This document shows, piece after piece, positions 35,843 to 48,600 of a DNA stretch of 64,000 nt. Under the pieces are notes generated by a model that was not told the DNA's origin, ran no database searches, and saw only the letters and a program-made list of their open reading frames with translations. Made by a program: the position numbers and the translations under genes. How positions within the stretch are numbered: the stretch's first letter is position 1; each line of letters opens with the position of its first letter. This stretch comes from Klebsormidium nitens (lineage: Eukaryota; Streptophyta; Klebsormidiophyceae; Klebsormidiales; Klebsormidiaceae), in the NCBI GenBank assembly GCA_000708835.1, contig DF237182.1, forward strand, positions 62,001 to 126,000, read 5' to 3'.

Positions 35843-36660
35843 CCTGTAGAGAGGTGTGAAACAAGCAGCAGCAGCAAGACAATCGACAAATGGCTGGACT
35901 CTCAATGTCCCTTCCAATCAGCCTGGTTGGACCACAGCAGTCCCGATATCCCTGAATTGCGATGTTGAAAAGCTTGCTCCTTATAAGCTTTTCTCCTGAT
36001 CAACATTCAAAAGGTAGCCCAACCGCCTCAGGCTCAGGGCTCCAAACCTTTGTCCAGAGCAGTGCTGGAATTGGAAAAGCCTCAGGCTCAGAGCGGGTCT
36101 GAACTGCATGAGACTCAAGAGGGCAAAATTCGCGAAGCAGCAAACTATCTGAAATTCAAGCACTGCATTACGATTCGGCCCGAATATGACATGACTTTGA
36201 AATGATTGGAAACTAGAAGAAGTAGTCGATACTGTGCATCGTCGAACGGATTGTGGCCGCATAGACAGAGGGAGTAGCCTACGGCGAAGTCGGCTTCGAG
36301 CCCCCCTTCAAAGTCAATGAAACGCTCAGACAAAAACGCTGGAAAATAAATCCGACCAAATCCCAGCCCTGTGCATGAAATTATCCTGAGCAGAGCTGTT
36401 CAAGCTCACATGCAAAAGCTCAGCTCACTGCTGAGACAACAGAACTGGAGTCCCAAATGCTACGTGGTATGCAGGCATGCTCTCATTTGCTGAGCTTTTC
36501 CTGCATGAATCTGGTGCAGCACTACGGACGACATTGCTGCGCATTTCAGCACTCGCATTGCTGACACCTTTGTAAAGGCACATCATGCGCCTACATGCAG
36601 ATTCCACCGTTCCTCATAGCTAGCATTAGTTAAGCACTTCCCAAATTGCAATCTCGCACC
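35843..36660. promoter_or_regulatory. Putative bidirectional promoter, prefoldin 2 and VPS13-like
   Basis: Divergent start codons are 818 bases apart. The interval contains two partly similar stretches with CCTCAGGCTCAG near 36025 and 36070. No long frame with gene character is present. It must hold the 5' UTRs and core promoters of both genes unless non-coding exons lie elsewhere. Confidence 0.45.
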
Positions 36661-39600
36661 ATGGAGCACTTTGTCGCCGACGTCATCACCAAGCAGCTGG
36701 CGCAGTTCCTGGTCCTGTCTCCGGACGAGTTGCACCTTCATCTGCTGTCCGGGGAGGTCCGGTTGCAGAATGTCCGGTTGAATACAAACACTATCAACAA
36801 GGACTATGCGACGGCGTCTCCCCTTCTGGTCAAGAAAGGGATTGTTGGTTTATTGAGGGTACAGTTCAAACCTCTCCGTGTGGACGCAATCAACGTGCTG
36901 GTGGAGGATATTGAACTGGAAGTAGAGCCAAGGTAAGGTGACAAGGTCTTTGGTCAGAAGTCCAGTCCTTTGTAACTTTCAGTCACCATCTTTCAATCTC
37001 CAACATAAGGGCACTTTATTGACGGCATCAAGGTGCCTAAGTCTCTGCTGCAAGAAACCAATGCTGGTGGCCCAAGTGGAATTCAAGCCCGCGTGAAAAG
37101 CTGTGCTTAAAACAGTTGAGTCCCATCAGTCAACATTACAAAGATAGTTGTCTTCGCTAGTTTTGAGTTCAATGTCGATGTCACGTGCTTGCATTTTTCA
37201 GTACTACACATGCACCTTTGTTAAGCTGGCAGACTGTCCTGTTTTGAGCCAGGCCTCCTTGGTGATCAATTTAAGCTTCATGTTAGAACCCGCGATGCCC
37301 CTGCCTTCCCCCCAGGCTTGAAGTGAGTAATGATGGAATCACGCACTCTTCCATGATGATTCACAGCGATTTTCAAACCGTTGATTGCAAGGAAGGAGTG
37401 TATCATACAGTTTATAGAATCAATAACTGCGGACCGTGGACGGTGCTAACCTGGTGTTCATGCTGAAACTGATCAAGTTCAGGGTCAAAGAAACAGTTGC
37501 ACTCAGCAAACAAGTGCTGCATGCGAACATACTTCTGATACGCCTTGCTATTGAATCGGTTTCAGGCCCCCTGACTCTGATTGGTGGTCGAAGCAAGCGG
37601 CCGCCGCCCCTGTGACACTCGACCGCAGCCAACAGCTCGCCCTCCTCGACCCTGAGGCAGCCGCGATCGAGGAATTCGCAAAAGATGGCGCAGGGCCCTC
37701 TCGTCTGCAGAAGATCGCCGTTGGCTTCCTTGAGCGCTTAACTGCCGCGGTCCTGGGGGCGCTCCGAGTTGAGGTCAGAAATGTGAGAGTGAGCGTTGTG
37801 GTGGGGTTCCGGGGAGAAGGGACTGATGTTCGAGCGAAGGGTTCCGAAATTGCATGTCATAGGCAGAACCAGTCTGGGAAGGAGGAAGAGAGAGGCGGCT
37901 ACGTTGAGAACATCCGAAATGGCATGCCGAGCGAGGTCCAAAGCGGGGAACAAAGTGGGCCAAACGATGGGGGAGGGAGAAGAGACGCCCGCCCAGTTGC
38001 AGATGGACTAGAGAAGGCGGAAGATGCAGTTAGGGAGGGAAACGAGGACAACAACGCTGAAGGGCGCAATTCTGTGATCGAATCGGCGGAGCCTCACACC
38101 GCAATCCCAGTCGCTCCTGGCGGCAGGAGCCCCCCTGGCGGGCAAGAGTATGTTGCTCTCGAGGTGGCACTTGAGAGCTTCATTTTGTTTGAGGGCCGAC
38201 ACGGGCAGAACGGGGGTAGTGGGGGTGGGCTTCTCGGGGCGGCCTGGACGGCTGTTTTNNNNNNNNNNNNNNNNNNNNNNNNNNNNNNNNNNNNNNNNNN
38301 NNNNNNNNNNNNNNNNNNNNNNNNNNNNNNNNNNNNNNNNNNNNNNNNNNNNNNNNNNNNNNNNNNNNNNNNNNNNNNNNNNNNNNNNNNNNNNNNNNNN
38401 NNNNNNNNNNNNNNNNNNNNNNNNNNNNNNNNNNNNNNNNNNNNNNNNNNNNNNNNNNNNNNNNNNNNNNNNNNNNNNNNNNNNNNNNNNNNNNNNNNNN
38501 NNNNNNNNNNNNNNNNNNNNNNNNNNNNNNNNNNNNNNNNNNNNNNNNNNNNNNNNNNNNNNNNNNNNNNNNNNNNNNNNNNNNNNNNNNNNNNNNNNNN
38601 NNNNNNNNNNNNNNNNNNNNNNNNNNNNNNNNNNNNNNNNNNNNNNNNNNNNNNNNNNNNNNNNNNNNNNNNNNNNNNNNNNNNNNNNNNNNNNNNNNNN
38701 NNNNNNNNNGGGTGGGCTTCTCGGGGCGGCCTGGACGGCTGTTTTCGGATCAGGAGGCGCCGACAAGGGGTCTGTGAGCAAACACACGCAGTTGGGAGGG
38801 CTGGCAATTAGACTCGAGACAAGCGAGGGGCGGGGAGAGGGGGAAGCGGAGATGAGTGATAATAGCAAGGGGTTGAGCAGAGCTAAGCCGGGCGAGAGCG
38901 AGCAGACCATTGACAGTGACACTGAGACAACGGTTGTCTCTCTGGGTGGGCTTTCGTCCCCAGAGAGTAGCATCAAAAGTGGGGAGGGTTTGGCAAGCGG
39001 CGAGGAAAAGGGGGCTACCCCGCTGCGGGTTGCTAGTGTTAGTCGGAGGAGCATTCTGCTCCCGAACGAGATCGACACGGTGCTCAGAATCAACAAGCTG
39101 GGGTTGGACAGGGTTCAGGTGGACGCTCGGACGATGGCCATGGAGTTGGACGTCCAAGACTTGGCTGCGCTCGCGCACTTGGCGGCGGCTCTCAGCCCCC
39201 CTGCAAAAGTGAGTGCTGGTCAAAGCTCGTTGGAAGGTTCGGAGGGGACTCGCGAGGCTGCCACGAATAGGGGGAGTACAGAGGGGAAGCCAGGTGAAGC
39301 TGAAGGAAAGTCTCATGGAAAAGGGCGCTCAGAGCAAACACCAGCGCAGGACTCAGAGGGAGGGAGCAAAGAGGGGCGTTCGGAGGAGGGGGAAGGCGGC
39401 CTGTCGGAGGCGGCACTGCGGTGGCAGAAGGCCTTTCGATTGATCAGGGAGCAGAGCCACAGCACGCGACTGCACGGTGTGCTTGAGGCCGGGGCTGCCA
39501 GGAGGAGGTGCGCACAAAGATTACTTGCGAATGCTGGCTTCGTGCTTTTCAATCGAGATAGAGCAGAAGTCTCGAGAAACAGCCCGTTCGAGAAGATTGA

Positions 39601-42600
39601 AGTTGGCTGTCCTGTGTGCGATTTTACGTGTTGTGCTGCTTTACACTTGGGGGGAAATTTCAACCTCTGCGACTTTTCCCCGCCATCGATCGACAAAACA
39701 TGTCGAGTCGACCTGGTATTTGACGTTGAAGGGAAGTTTCCAAGCCTTCCTTTGTTTTGTATGTTTACATTGCGAGCAAGACACGTCATCAAGTATCCAA
39801 CAGGGTTGGCTTTCTGTGTTGTTACTGTTGCACATCACTGCCAATAGAGCTGGACTTTCTTTGTCCACTAAGCATCCTACCCTCTTTCGAAAGGCCTCCT
39901 GCCCCCGCAATGCTTGCTAATAATGGCAAAGCTCCTGCCTGACGTCAACTCTCGGTCCGCATATCACAGGTACGTCGCCCTTTATGCCGAGTGGCTGCGC
40001 GCGATCGGATGGGGCGAGGACGCTCCCGCGCAACTGGCGCGTCAACAAGCGGAGAAGCGCCAGCCGCGCGAGGTGCAGCGGCTCAAGGCCCGGTTGCACG
40101 ACTCTCTACAGACCACAGAGGGATCCCTCCCGATTGAAGCAATCGTAGTTGCGCGCAAGATCGCGCGAGCGCAGATTCAGGGGCAGAACGGGGAAGACGC
40201 AAAGGGGGCCTTCCTGAGCCTTTCTCGAGGGGCCAGCGGGGTGCAGAAAGAAGGGGAAGATTGGTGGTTTTGGGAGACGAAGTATTACAAGTCTGCCAAG
40301 GCAATTGCGAAAGTGCTGTACGCGGTGCTGTGGGGCCTGTTGAACACGCTCTGGACGATCGTTGTGAGCCCGTACAACGGCTTTGTGTCGGCCACCCACG
40401 TCATGCAGGCGCGGCCCGAGGCGGACCCCTGGGCGGTCGACGATGATGTCACACCGGCGGAGATAACCTCAGCCAAGGGCGACGAACAAGCGCCAGCTGG
40501 GGCGCCCGCTCAGCTGGCGCTCACGGCGTCGTTCCACATTGGGGCGGGCAGCGTGACGTTCAGCTCGTCTCGAATGACGTCAGCGCCACGTCAGCAGGAG
40601 GGCGAGGCTCCCGAGGGGCAGGCGGTCCGGCTGACGTGGAGCCGCCTCTCGCTGTCGGCAACGCAAAGCGGAGGAGAAGGCGGCGGCGCGGTGTATCTGG
40701 CAAGAGTGACTCTCGGCAGCGTCGACTGCAACTGCATCTCCGTGCTTTCCTATTCCACGGCGATCCAGCTCGGTCGAGCCGACTCGCTCTCTGAGCCACC
40801 CCGGTTAGAGTCGACTCCTTCCGGGGGCTTCCTGCGGAGCATCTTTGGGCTCGAGCGGCAGCGCAGCGAAGGCGTCGAAGTTGACGAGGTCACAGAGCGG
40901 GATGCAACGTTCGACGATAAACCACGGTTGGTGGAAGGGTCCGGGGGCAATACCCCCCTGTTTGTGTCGGGCTTTGCACCCGAGTGGAAGACGGGGCACC
41001 CGAAAGCGTCATCGAAGCTGCTCGGGATGGGGGCGTTCTGCAACCGGGGGCTGGGGCGGGCCAGGCGAGCTCCAGCAGGAAGTGTGGGTGAGTGGATTCA
41101 CGATGAATGAAGTGTGCTTGAGAAGGCTCGCGGTTCACGGCTAGTAGTTGTTCTTGACTTTCTGGGCGGTTGGTGTTGATACATTGAGGAAGAAAGACGT
41201 CACGTGCTTTTGATTGGTATAGATTTGGACAGGTTGCTTAAGCTGGCTGCTGGAGTTCCCGAAAAGCGCTAGGTGACTCTCAAATGCTGTCCCTCATGTA
41301 TTGTATCAGGAACGAAGCTTCGTGCTGATTACATCAGACCATACACATTAGATTTTGGACCTTGAACAAGCCGTCCAATGGTTCTCGAAGAAGTGCCTAC
41401 GCTCGATTCGTGACGTGACTGATCGCTTGGAAGCACTCTTAAGTCATTTCTCGGAGGAACAGCAGATTGATATCAAGATGATTACCATGTACGTCCTTGC
41501 CACCCTCCCTTGTTCCAGTGTCAATCGATCACCCTCGTTAAGCCTATGTAGGCATTCTAGGTGTTCGACTCTGCCGTTTTTTCGTCACAGGCGGAGGTTT
41601 GAGCCTCAAGTCTCGTCTCCTCGGCACGAACGACCCAGGAAGCCGCTCGTTATTCACTCAACCATCCCTTCCTTCCGACGCCCACGAAGCCTCGGGTTCT
41701 CAAACGGCCCCTGTCGAATCCACATCCCACGCCCGCAAACCTTCTTTCCTAAGCCAGTTCTTCAACCGCCCCTTCTCGCATCTAGCCCGGGCCCCGTCCC
41801 TGGCGCGGCTCCCCTCTTTCAGCTCACAAACCAGCTCCCTTGCGACAAAACAGGGCCCCTCCCGTGAAGAGCAGGCCGCCGCAGAGCGCCGCAGGGAGCG
41901 GCGCGAGCGCTGGCGCGCGCGGTTAGCGGCTAACCGGCCGTTTGCAGTCGCGGCTGTAGAGGTTAACACGAGTGGGTTTATGAACCCCGGAGACGATGAA
42001 GCGGCGGCGGTGACATGTGGGGCGTCTGTTGGTCGGTTGAGCCTCTTTGTGGGTCTGGACGTCTTGGACCGAGTTGGACCGATCTTGTCCGAGCTGCGGG
42101 ATCTTGCGGCCTCTTTGGATCTGCTTTCGACGCCAAGCGGTGCGACGGCAATCGACAAAAGCAAGCCCGATCGGGGGACTGAACCAGGACAGTCGGGGAA
42201 AGACACGAGAGGCGTTCCCGAAGTGCAGCGGCCGAACAGTCCCTCGGACGTCCTAACCTCCTCGATAGCGTCCGTCTTCACGTTGCTTGGACCAAGCATC
42301 TGCGCGGCCGCACCGAGCATCCGCCTAGACGTGTCGGCAGTCGTCGACCTACCCCGGTTGATCCTCACTGGGGGTGCTCCGGACGCACCTTCGGCGTCCG
42401 AATCAATCATTGCGGACGCTGGACAGCTGGCGCTGTCCCTATGGCCAGTCTCCCCGGCCCTGCACCAGCAGGAGCGACGCCGGCGCGCATCGCAAGTGTC
42501 GGCAAGTGGGCGCACGCCCCCGGGACAAGGCCTCAGAGCGCCCCCTCCCGAGAAAAAGGATGATGCAATCAACCCGTCTGGGGGTCTCTGGGAGATCTCC

Positions 42601-45600
42601 GCACTCGAGTTGGAGGCCTGGGACCGGCACCCATCTCTTCCCCGCGACGTCGTGGGGGGCCGATACTCCCAGCGGTTCAGAATCTGGAACAGCGCTCGGC
42701 TGACTCTGTCAGCGGCCTCCGCTGCCGTTGCTGATGTTAGCATGTCGAAACTAGCCCGTCGGGAGGGGGGGATGGAGGACTTCGGGGCCACGTGGCTGGT
42801 GGAACCGGCGGGGGTTGAAGTAAGTGCCTCGCTGTTGAAGGAGGTCGGGACGTCGTTGTTTGGAGGAGGAACCGCGGCGTCGGTGGTGCTTGGGTTAAGG
42901 TTAGCGGAACTGGCCGTTGACCCGTTGCCGGACGCCGTGGCACGGGCTGTGGGGGTAGCATCGCAGCTGATGCGGGGGGTGGAAAAGTTGGTGGCGGAAC
43001 TTTCGCCTAAAACCGGAGCGCTAACCCAGGAAGCCCCGAGCCCAGGGGTCGGCGACGTGCTTGGGGAAGGCTTGAAATATACTGCAGATACTGCAGCAGA
43101 AGTGGTCGTTGAGCAGGTCCCCATTCCAAGCCTTGCAAAAGCGAACCAGGTCGAGTTATTCTCGCTTGCTGCCTACGTGCACGCCGCAAAACTGAAGGCC
43201 AATCTAAGCGAAGGGGGTAAACAGGAGGCTGAACGGGGCTCTGAAGGGGGTTTGGGCAGGGGAAAAGGAAGCGGTGACGTCAGAAGGGAGGGCGAAGAGA
43301 AGACTGGCGAAGCAGGACCCCAGAGCCCTTCGGGAAAAAGCAGAGCGCACGGAAGGTGGGCACACGCGACGAGAACGATTACTAACCTGAGGAGACAAGC
43401 GGCTGAGAATCGGGGTCAGCGGGACCCGCGCCCGGAGTTAGCCCAAACCCAGGCGCGGCAGCGGCTGGAGGGCGTCCCTGCACACGTGGCGCTCGAGGGA
43501 GCGTGGTTGAGCGTACACCTCAGCGGGAAGGACTGCCAGGCTGACGTGGCAGGGGGTCTGGGGGCTGTGCGGATGGAGGTCGGGGCGAAGGCCCAGGACG
43601 AAGGCTGGGGGGTTACGGCCCTAACCGACGGCAAACCCGGTTTTGGCGGCGAGCGCAGCCAACTGACACTTGGCCGGTGCGGGTTCGAGGCATCTTTGGG
43701 GGAGGTTCTGAGGAGAGGGGTGAGGGAACTAGAGGGGGAGGATACTTCCACCCTATTTGATGACAATTCCGAGAACAGGGGGTTGTTGACGGACCAGGAA
43801 ATATCCCCCCCCGCGAACCTGATCTCAGCGGCGCTCCAGGTGGGCAGTCTGACGTTCTTGGAGTCTGGGGAAGCGGGGCTCACGGTGACGCGGCACGTGA
43901 AGCAGGCCATGACGGGGCCGGAGAGCCTGACGCTCGCCGTCGAAATCGCCGAAGGGCTGCAAGCAGTCTCGCTGCATTCGACGGGCGGCCTGTTTCTGGT
44001 CGACTCTGGGGCTCTCGCGCGGGCCTACGCTTTCCTGACGGACTTTGCAACGGCTCTCAGTGTCAGCGTAAGCGCGGGGCTGTCCGAAGGGGGAGGGACT
44101 CCGGAACGCCCACAAAGAGGAGACTCTGCGTCTGGAAAAGGAGCCACCTCTTCAAACAGCCGGAGCGTGACTTCGGACGGCCAGCAACCGGGCGCGGACC
44201 CATTTGAAGCGTCCGCAGATATGAGCAGGGCGGGCGTGAAGCGCTCGTTGGAAGAGGGGCCGGAGACGGTGATTAACAGGTCGAGATCGAGAGGGACCAG
44301 CCTAAGTCAGAGCGGCAAAACGGTCCGGTGGGCAGATGTGGAGACAGCTGGCGAAGAGCAGCCGTACGGAGAGAGCGGGGGAGAAGTCGAGGAGATAGGA
44401 CCCGAATCAAAGAGCGCTGCATTTTCGGAGCGGAAGCAGGGGAAAGAGCGTACTGAATCAGGGGGAGGTCTCGGGAACGGGACGCTAGAAGCACCATCCG
44501 CGGGAGGAACGAGCGGAGTTGCTGGGCTAGATATCAAGGTTACGGTCTCGGTGAAAGGGGTGACAACGGGCCTGCTCAGGTCGATCGCCGTGGATCTAGG
44601 TGGGTATTTGCTGCTGCCTTTCTTTCAGAACGCAGTGTCAATGTGCTCGTCAAGCTAACCTCGCAGTCAGTTTATGCTTTCTATGTGCGTGAACGATCCG
44701 AATCAACAGTCTTTTATGGACAATTCTGATGTCCAATCATAGGTATTGTCGATGCGTCACCCTATGTAGATACTTACTAAGCTTCTACAAATCCGATAGT
44801 CCCCTTAACAGTAGCAAAGCAGCTCAAGTTTGTTTGGGTTGTTTGTCAGTCAACTTCTTGTGAAACCCACAAAGCATTCACTTCGTCGTGGTCATATTTC
44901 TGCACTTCATAGGCTCAATCTAGGTGTTCGATCCTCTATACAGCCACATGGTTCATTTCTAAATCGTGAAGTCTTCTATTCCGGAAGTACGAATGCTTCC
45001 GAAGATCCTCAAAAAAGCTATTGTTAATGCCCTCCTTTTTGCAGCTCCTGCGGGTGCTGTTCTGATGGAGCTCGACACCACCGCCTCAGTCACTACTGAG
45101 AACGGCGACCTCTCAGCCCGCCTTGACCTTTCCCGGGTCGCCCTTCTGGGCGTCATCCCCCCGCCTCAAGAAGTGGGCACCCGTGTTTCTGGCGAATCTA
45201 GTTCCGCCGCCCTCTTCAAAGAAGCTGAGCACGAGTCCGCCAAAACCTCCTCTCGGGAGCATTTCGGGGCAACCGTAACCAGGGGGTTCCGAGAGCAAGG
45301 TCGCCCAAGCGAGGATGAGCTTTCGCCTGCTCTACGCGGAGGCCGGCTGATACTGGAGTGCTTAAGGTTGGGGGCGAAGGTCCGAAGCGTGCCGTCGGAG
45401 AAGTCGGACGGTGTTTCGGACGATTCTTTCTCTTGGGGGGGTACCAGAAGCGGTGGACTCCTCCCCCCACCGCGGGCAGAAACCTCAGTTCTCAATCCGA
45501 AGGCCCTGGAGACGCTCGATGCCAACGAGAGCAAGCACTTAGACAGACTCATAGAAGCCGTCAGGGCGCAGAGCGGGGCCTGGGAGGGGGAGTGCCACGT

Positions 45601-48600
45601 CAGCGGCGCTGACGTGGCAGTGACGACCAGCGAGCTGCAGCTTCTGATCTCGATTGCGACTCCGCTTTACACGGCGTTGTATGCGACAGGCACTACTGCT
45701 GCTGTAGATAAGAAGATGCGCAAGGAAGTCGGGTTGGCGGTTGCTGGGAAGGACGCTGAGGAGCTTGCATTGCAAGACTTGGTGGATATTCCCGATGGTA
45801 AGAATCAGATACTCGCACCGGTTTTTGTTGGAGACGTCTGGAAAGATGCTCTGTCGAAGGTTCCATCTCGGTTCTCGCCTTCTGAAACTCCCATGCAGGA
45901 CGCACTGCAAGACAACAGCACATGAAGATACGAGAGGAGACGTGTTTCGAGCTTTCCAAGCGGATTGAGATGCAGCTTTTCAAACAAAGCACGAGTCGTC
46001 TCTTCAATCTTGACTCATCAGCGGTTTCCTTGCTTCAAGTGCTAGACGCAGATCACTTTCAAACCAAAGAGAGCCAGCAATCACATCGTGCTCTGGAGAC
46101 AGATGGCTGCAAAACCTCCCGCTTCTCAACACAAATGTGGTACAGTCTGACAACGCCCCCTTGCAACTGCAGGCGCTATTGTGGCGATCAAGGACGAGCA
46201 GGAGCAGCTGTTCGTGTCCGTGGAGCCACTCCCGTCCAATCCGGAGCACTTCCGAGTGGTCGGCAAGCGGCACTACACGCTCGCAGACACAGTGACCGGG
46301 GAGGGGCGGGCCCTGTTCAAGGTGAGGCGAGCAGGGCAAGCAGGGGGTGCACATGATGAGGGAGCCCTGACAGGGCCCTACTGAAACGTGTTTGGTGTCT
46401 CCCTGCGAGGTTTGTTCTTCCAGACGATCTTGTTGGTCGGATGAAATTGACTTTGTCTCGGAAAAGGTTCGACTTCAATATTTCGTTCTGCCAGGGACCC
46501 GCAATCAGACTGCTCAGGTGTATCGACGCATGTTCACTAACTCAACAAGAGCAGCTGTGGTAGCTTTTAAAGAGGCATCGAGCATGAACAAATTCGCCTC
46601 TTAGGGAGTCGTTATCTTCCAATGCTCTTTCCAAACACCAACCACGCCATAAATGTCAACGCAGAGAGCTCGTAAAAAGAGCTGTCAGGAAACAGCAAAG
46701 AACGGAAGGGGAATGGAAATTGCTTATTCGTTCAGGTCAAGCGCCACTCGAAGCGTGGCAGTGGCAACAAGGACCAGGCGTGGTTCTCCTTGCTCTCGCT
46801 CTACGCCCGACACCCAACTTCCGGCGAGCCGTTCCGCCTCCACTTCTCCCCGAAGACCAACCAGGCCGGAATCAGCACCACCAACGACGGCTCCTGGGAG
46901 CTCTTCCGACTCCAGGCCGTCGAAGGCTCCCAGTACGGAACCAGTGGGGACGCATTCGACGGGGCCGAAGGCGAAGGCGGCTCCGCTCGTAAAACGCGGC
47001 CGCGGATCCACATGGTCAACAAGAAGGCGGGCAAGGGGTTGGCGTTTTTGGAGGGGGCGCCTGTGTTCACGAGTAAGCTGGGGAACCCAGTCAAGCTTAA
47101 GGTCTTAACCGTGCCCTTAACCGAGGGTCTAGACGTCGAAGCTGGCTCAAACACCGGGGCTGGGGTCGTCCAGGGACAACGTGACGTCATCCCCACCGAG
47201 AGCACGCGTCAGCCGATCGAGACGCCACTGGAGTTGCCTTTGCAACATGTGGAGAATGTTGCGGTGGCGCTGACGAGCGTGCCACATGTCAAGGTCTCAG
47301 TGGCAGGGGGCCTGAAGGCGACGATCCTCCACGAGGCAGCGGGAGGGGCCCACATCCTGCCGTTGCTGCGCCTCAGTGCTGACGACATCGGGGCCATAGT
47401 GACGTCGGGCACGAGAAAGTCCCGGGCCTATGCTGAGCTGGTGACGTCAGCGGAGTACTTCGAGTCTCAGAGGAGCCAGTGGGGGCCGATGGTGACGAAT
47501 CTGGCGCTGGACGTGTCGTACAGGTGTGCATCTTTTGCTAGTGAAGTGTCATTCTAGCTGCCAGTTCTCTTCCTGTCCTTCAATTCTGCGATTTTTGGTT
47601 TGAAAGCCATCGGGACCAAGCAATGCTGACCACTGGCTGCGAAAGTCGGAAGCGACTGAGTCCATGCGATGCTTTCCTTGAGAACTTAAAAGAACTTCAA
47701 AGAAAGCTACAGGTGAGGATGCTATTCTGATGGGTAACCTCCGGCTCCGTTTCGATAAGCCCATGAGAATGTTGAGATGTCAGTACCTCCCTTCAGATCA
47801 TGTCTCTGGGCGGATCTTACACCCAGACCTGACCATTCATCCTGTAAATGTTTCTGCAGAGGCCGATCTGGGGACTCTGCGGATCGCCCACCGGACCGCC
47901 CTCAGAAGCCGCTCCCCTTTCCCTTCCCTAAAGTGCCCACCAACGTTTTCCTCTTCATCCGAGACCGGGTTGACTTTGAGCTTAACCAAGTTGCCATGGA
48001 CACGCTACTCTTCCTGGTGGGCGCCCTCGGGTTAGCGGGACCCTACGTGGTTAAGTACTCCCCGACTCAGGCGAACCAGTGCCGGGTGGAAAATAAAACC
48101 GGCGTTGACCTCATGTGCCGGTTCAATGACGAGGAGGGAGAGGCAGCGCGGAGCGACGGTGTGGTGCGCTCCTTCGAAGGGGAATCCTTTCTCATACGGT
48201 GAGAATCGATGTCGCGAATCTATCTTGACTTAGGCCTCTTTCGACTTCAATTAGTGCCCCAGGCTCAAACAAACCAACCTGAGGTTAACGTACTCATACC
48301 CACCCCAATCCCCCAAACCAATATCACCCGTCTCCCGGGCATGACGGAATTTTTACATAGCCTTACCTCAGCGTAAAGAGTCCTTAAGTTCCTGGGTTGC
48401 AGCGCTGCTTGTTTTTCGTTTCCGCAGCGATGCAGACTTCAGCCATCCAGACGGAAAGTTTCTACATGTGCAACAAATCTAGAAATGTTGGTTGTAACAT
48501 ATCGAGGTGATTTTTAATCAGTGATTGCCATTGCAGGAATGAGGAATGAGGGGGTTGGGAACGCTAGGAGACCGATCGAGATCCGGAGTCCGGTTCCTGA

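Noticed and set aside
38008-39096. Minus-strand open frame across the first gap
   Set aside because: It depends on reading through Ns and opposes a supported VPS13 exon.
41700-43124. 474-codon minus-strand open frame opposite VPS13 exon 5
   Set aside because: The plus-strand frame is 1,019 codons and joins neighbouring exons; the antisense frame is S/P/R-rich mirror sequence without motifs.
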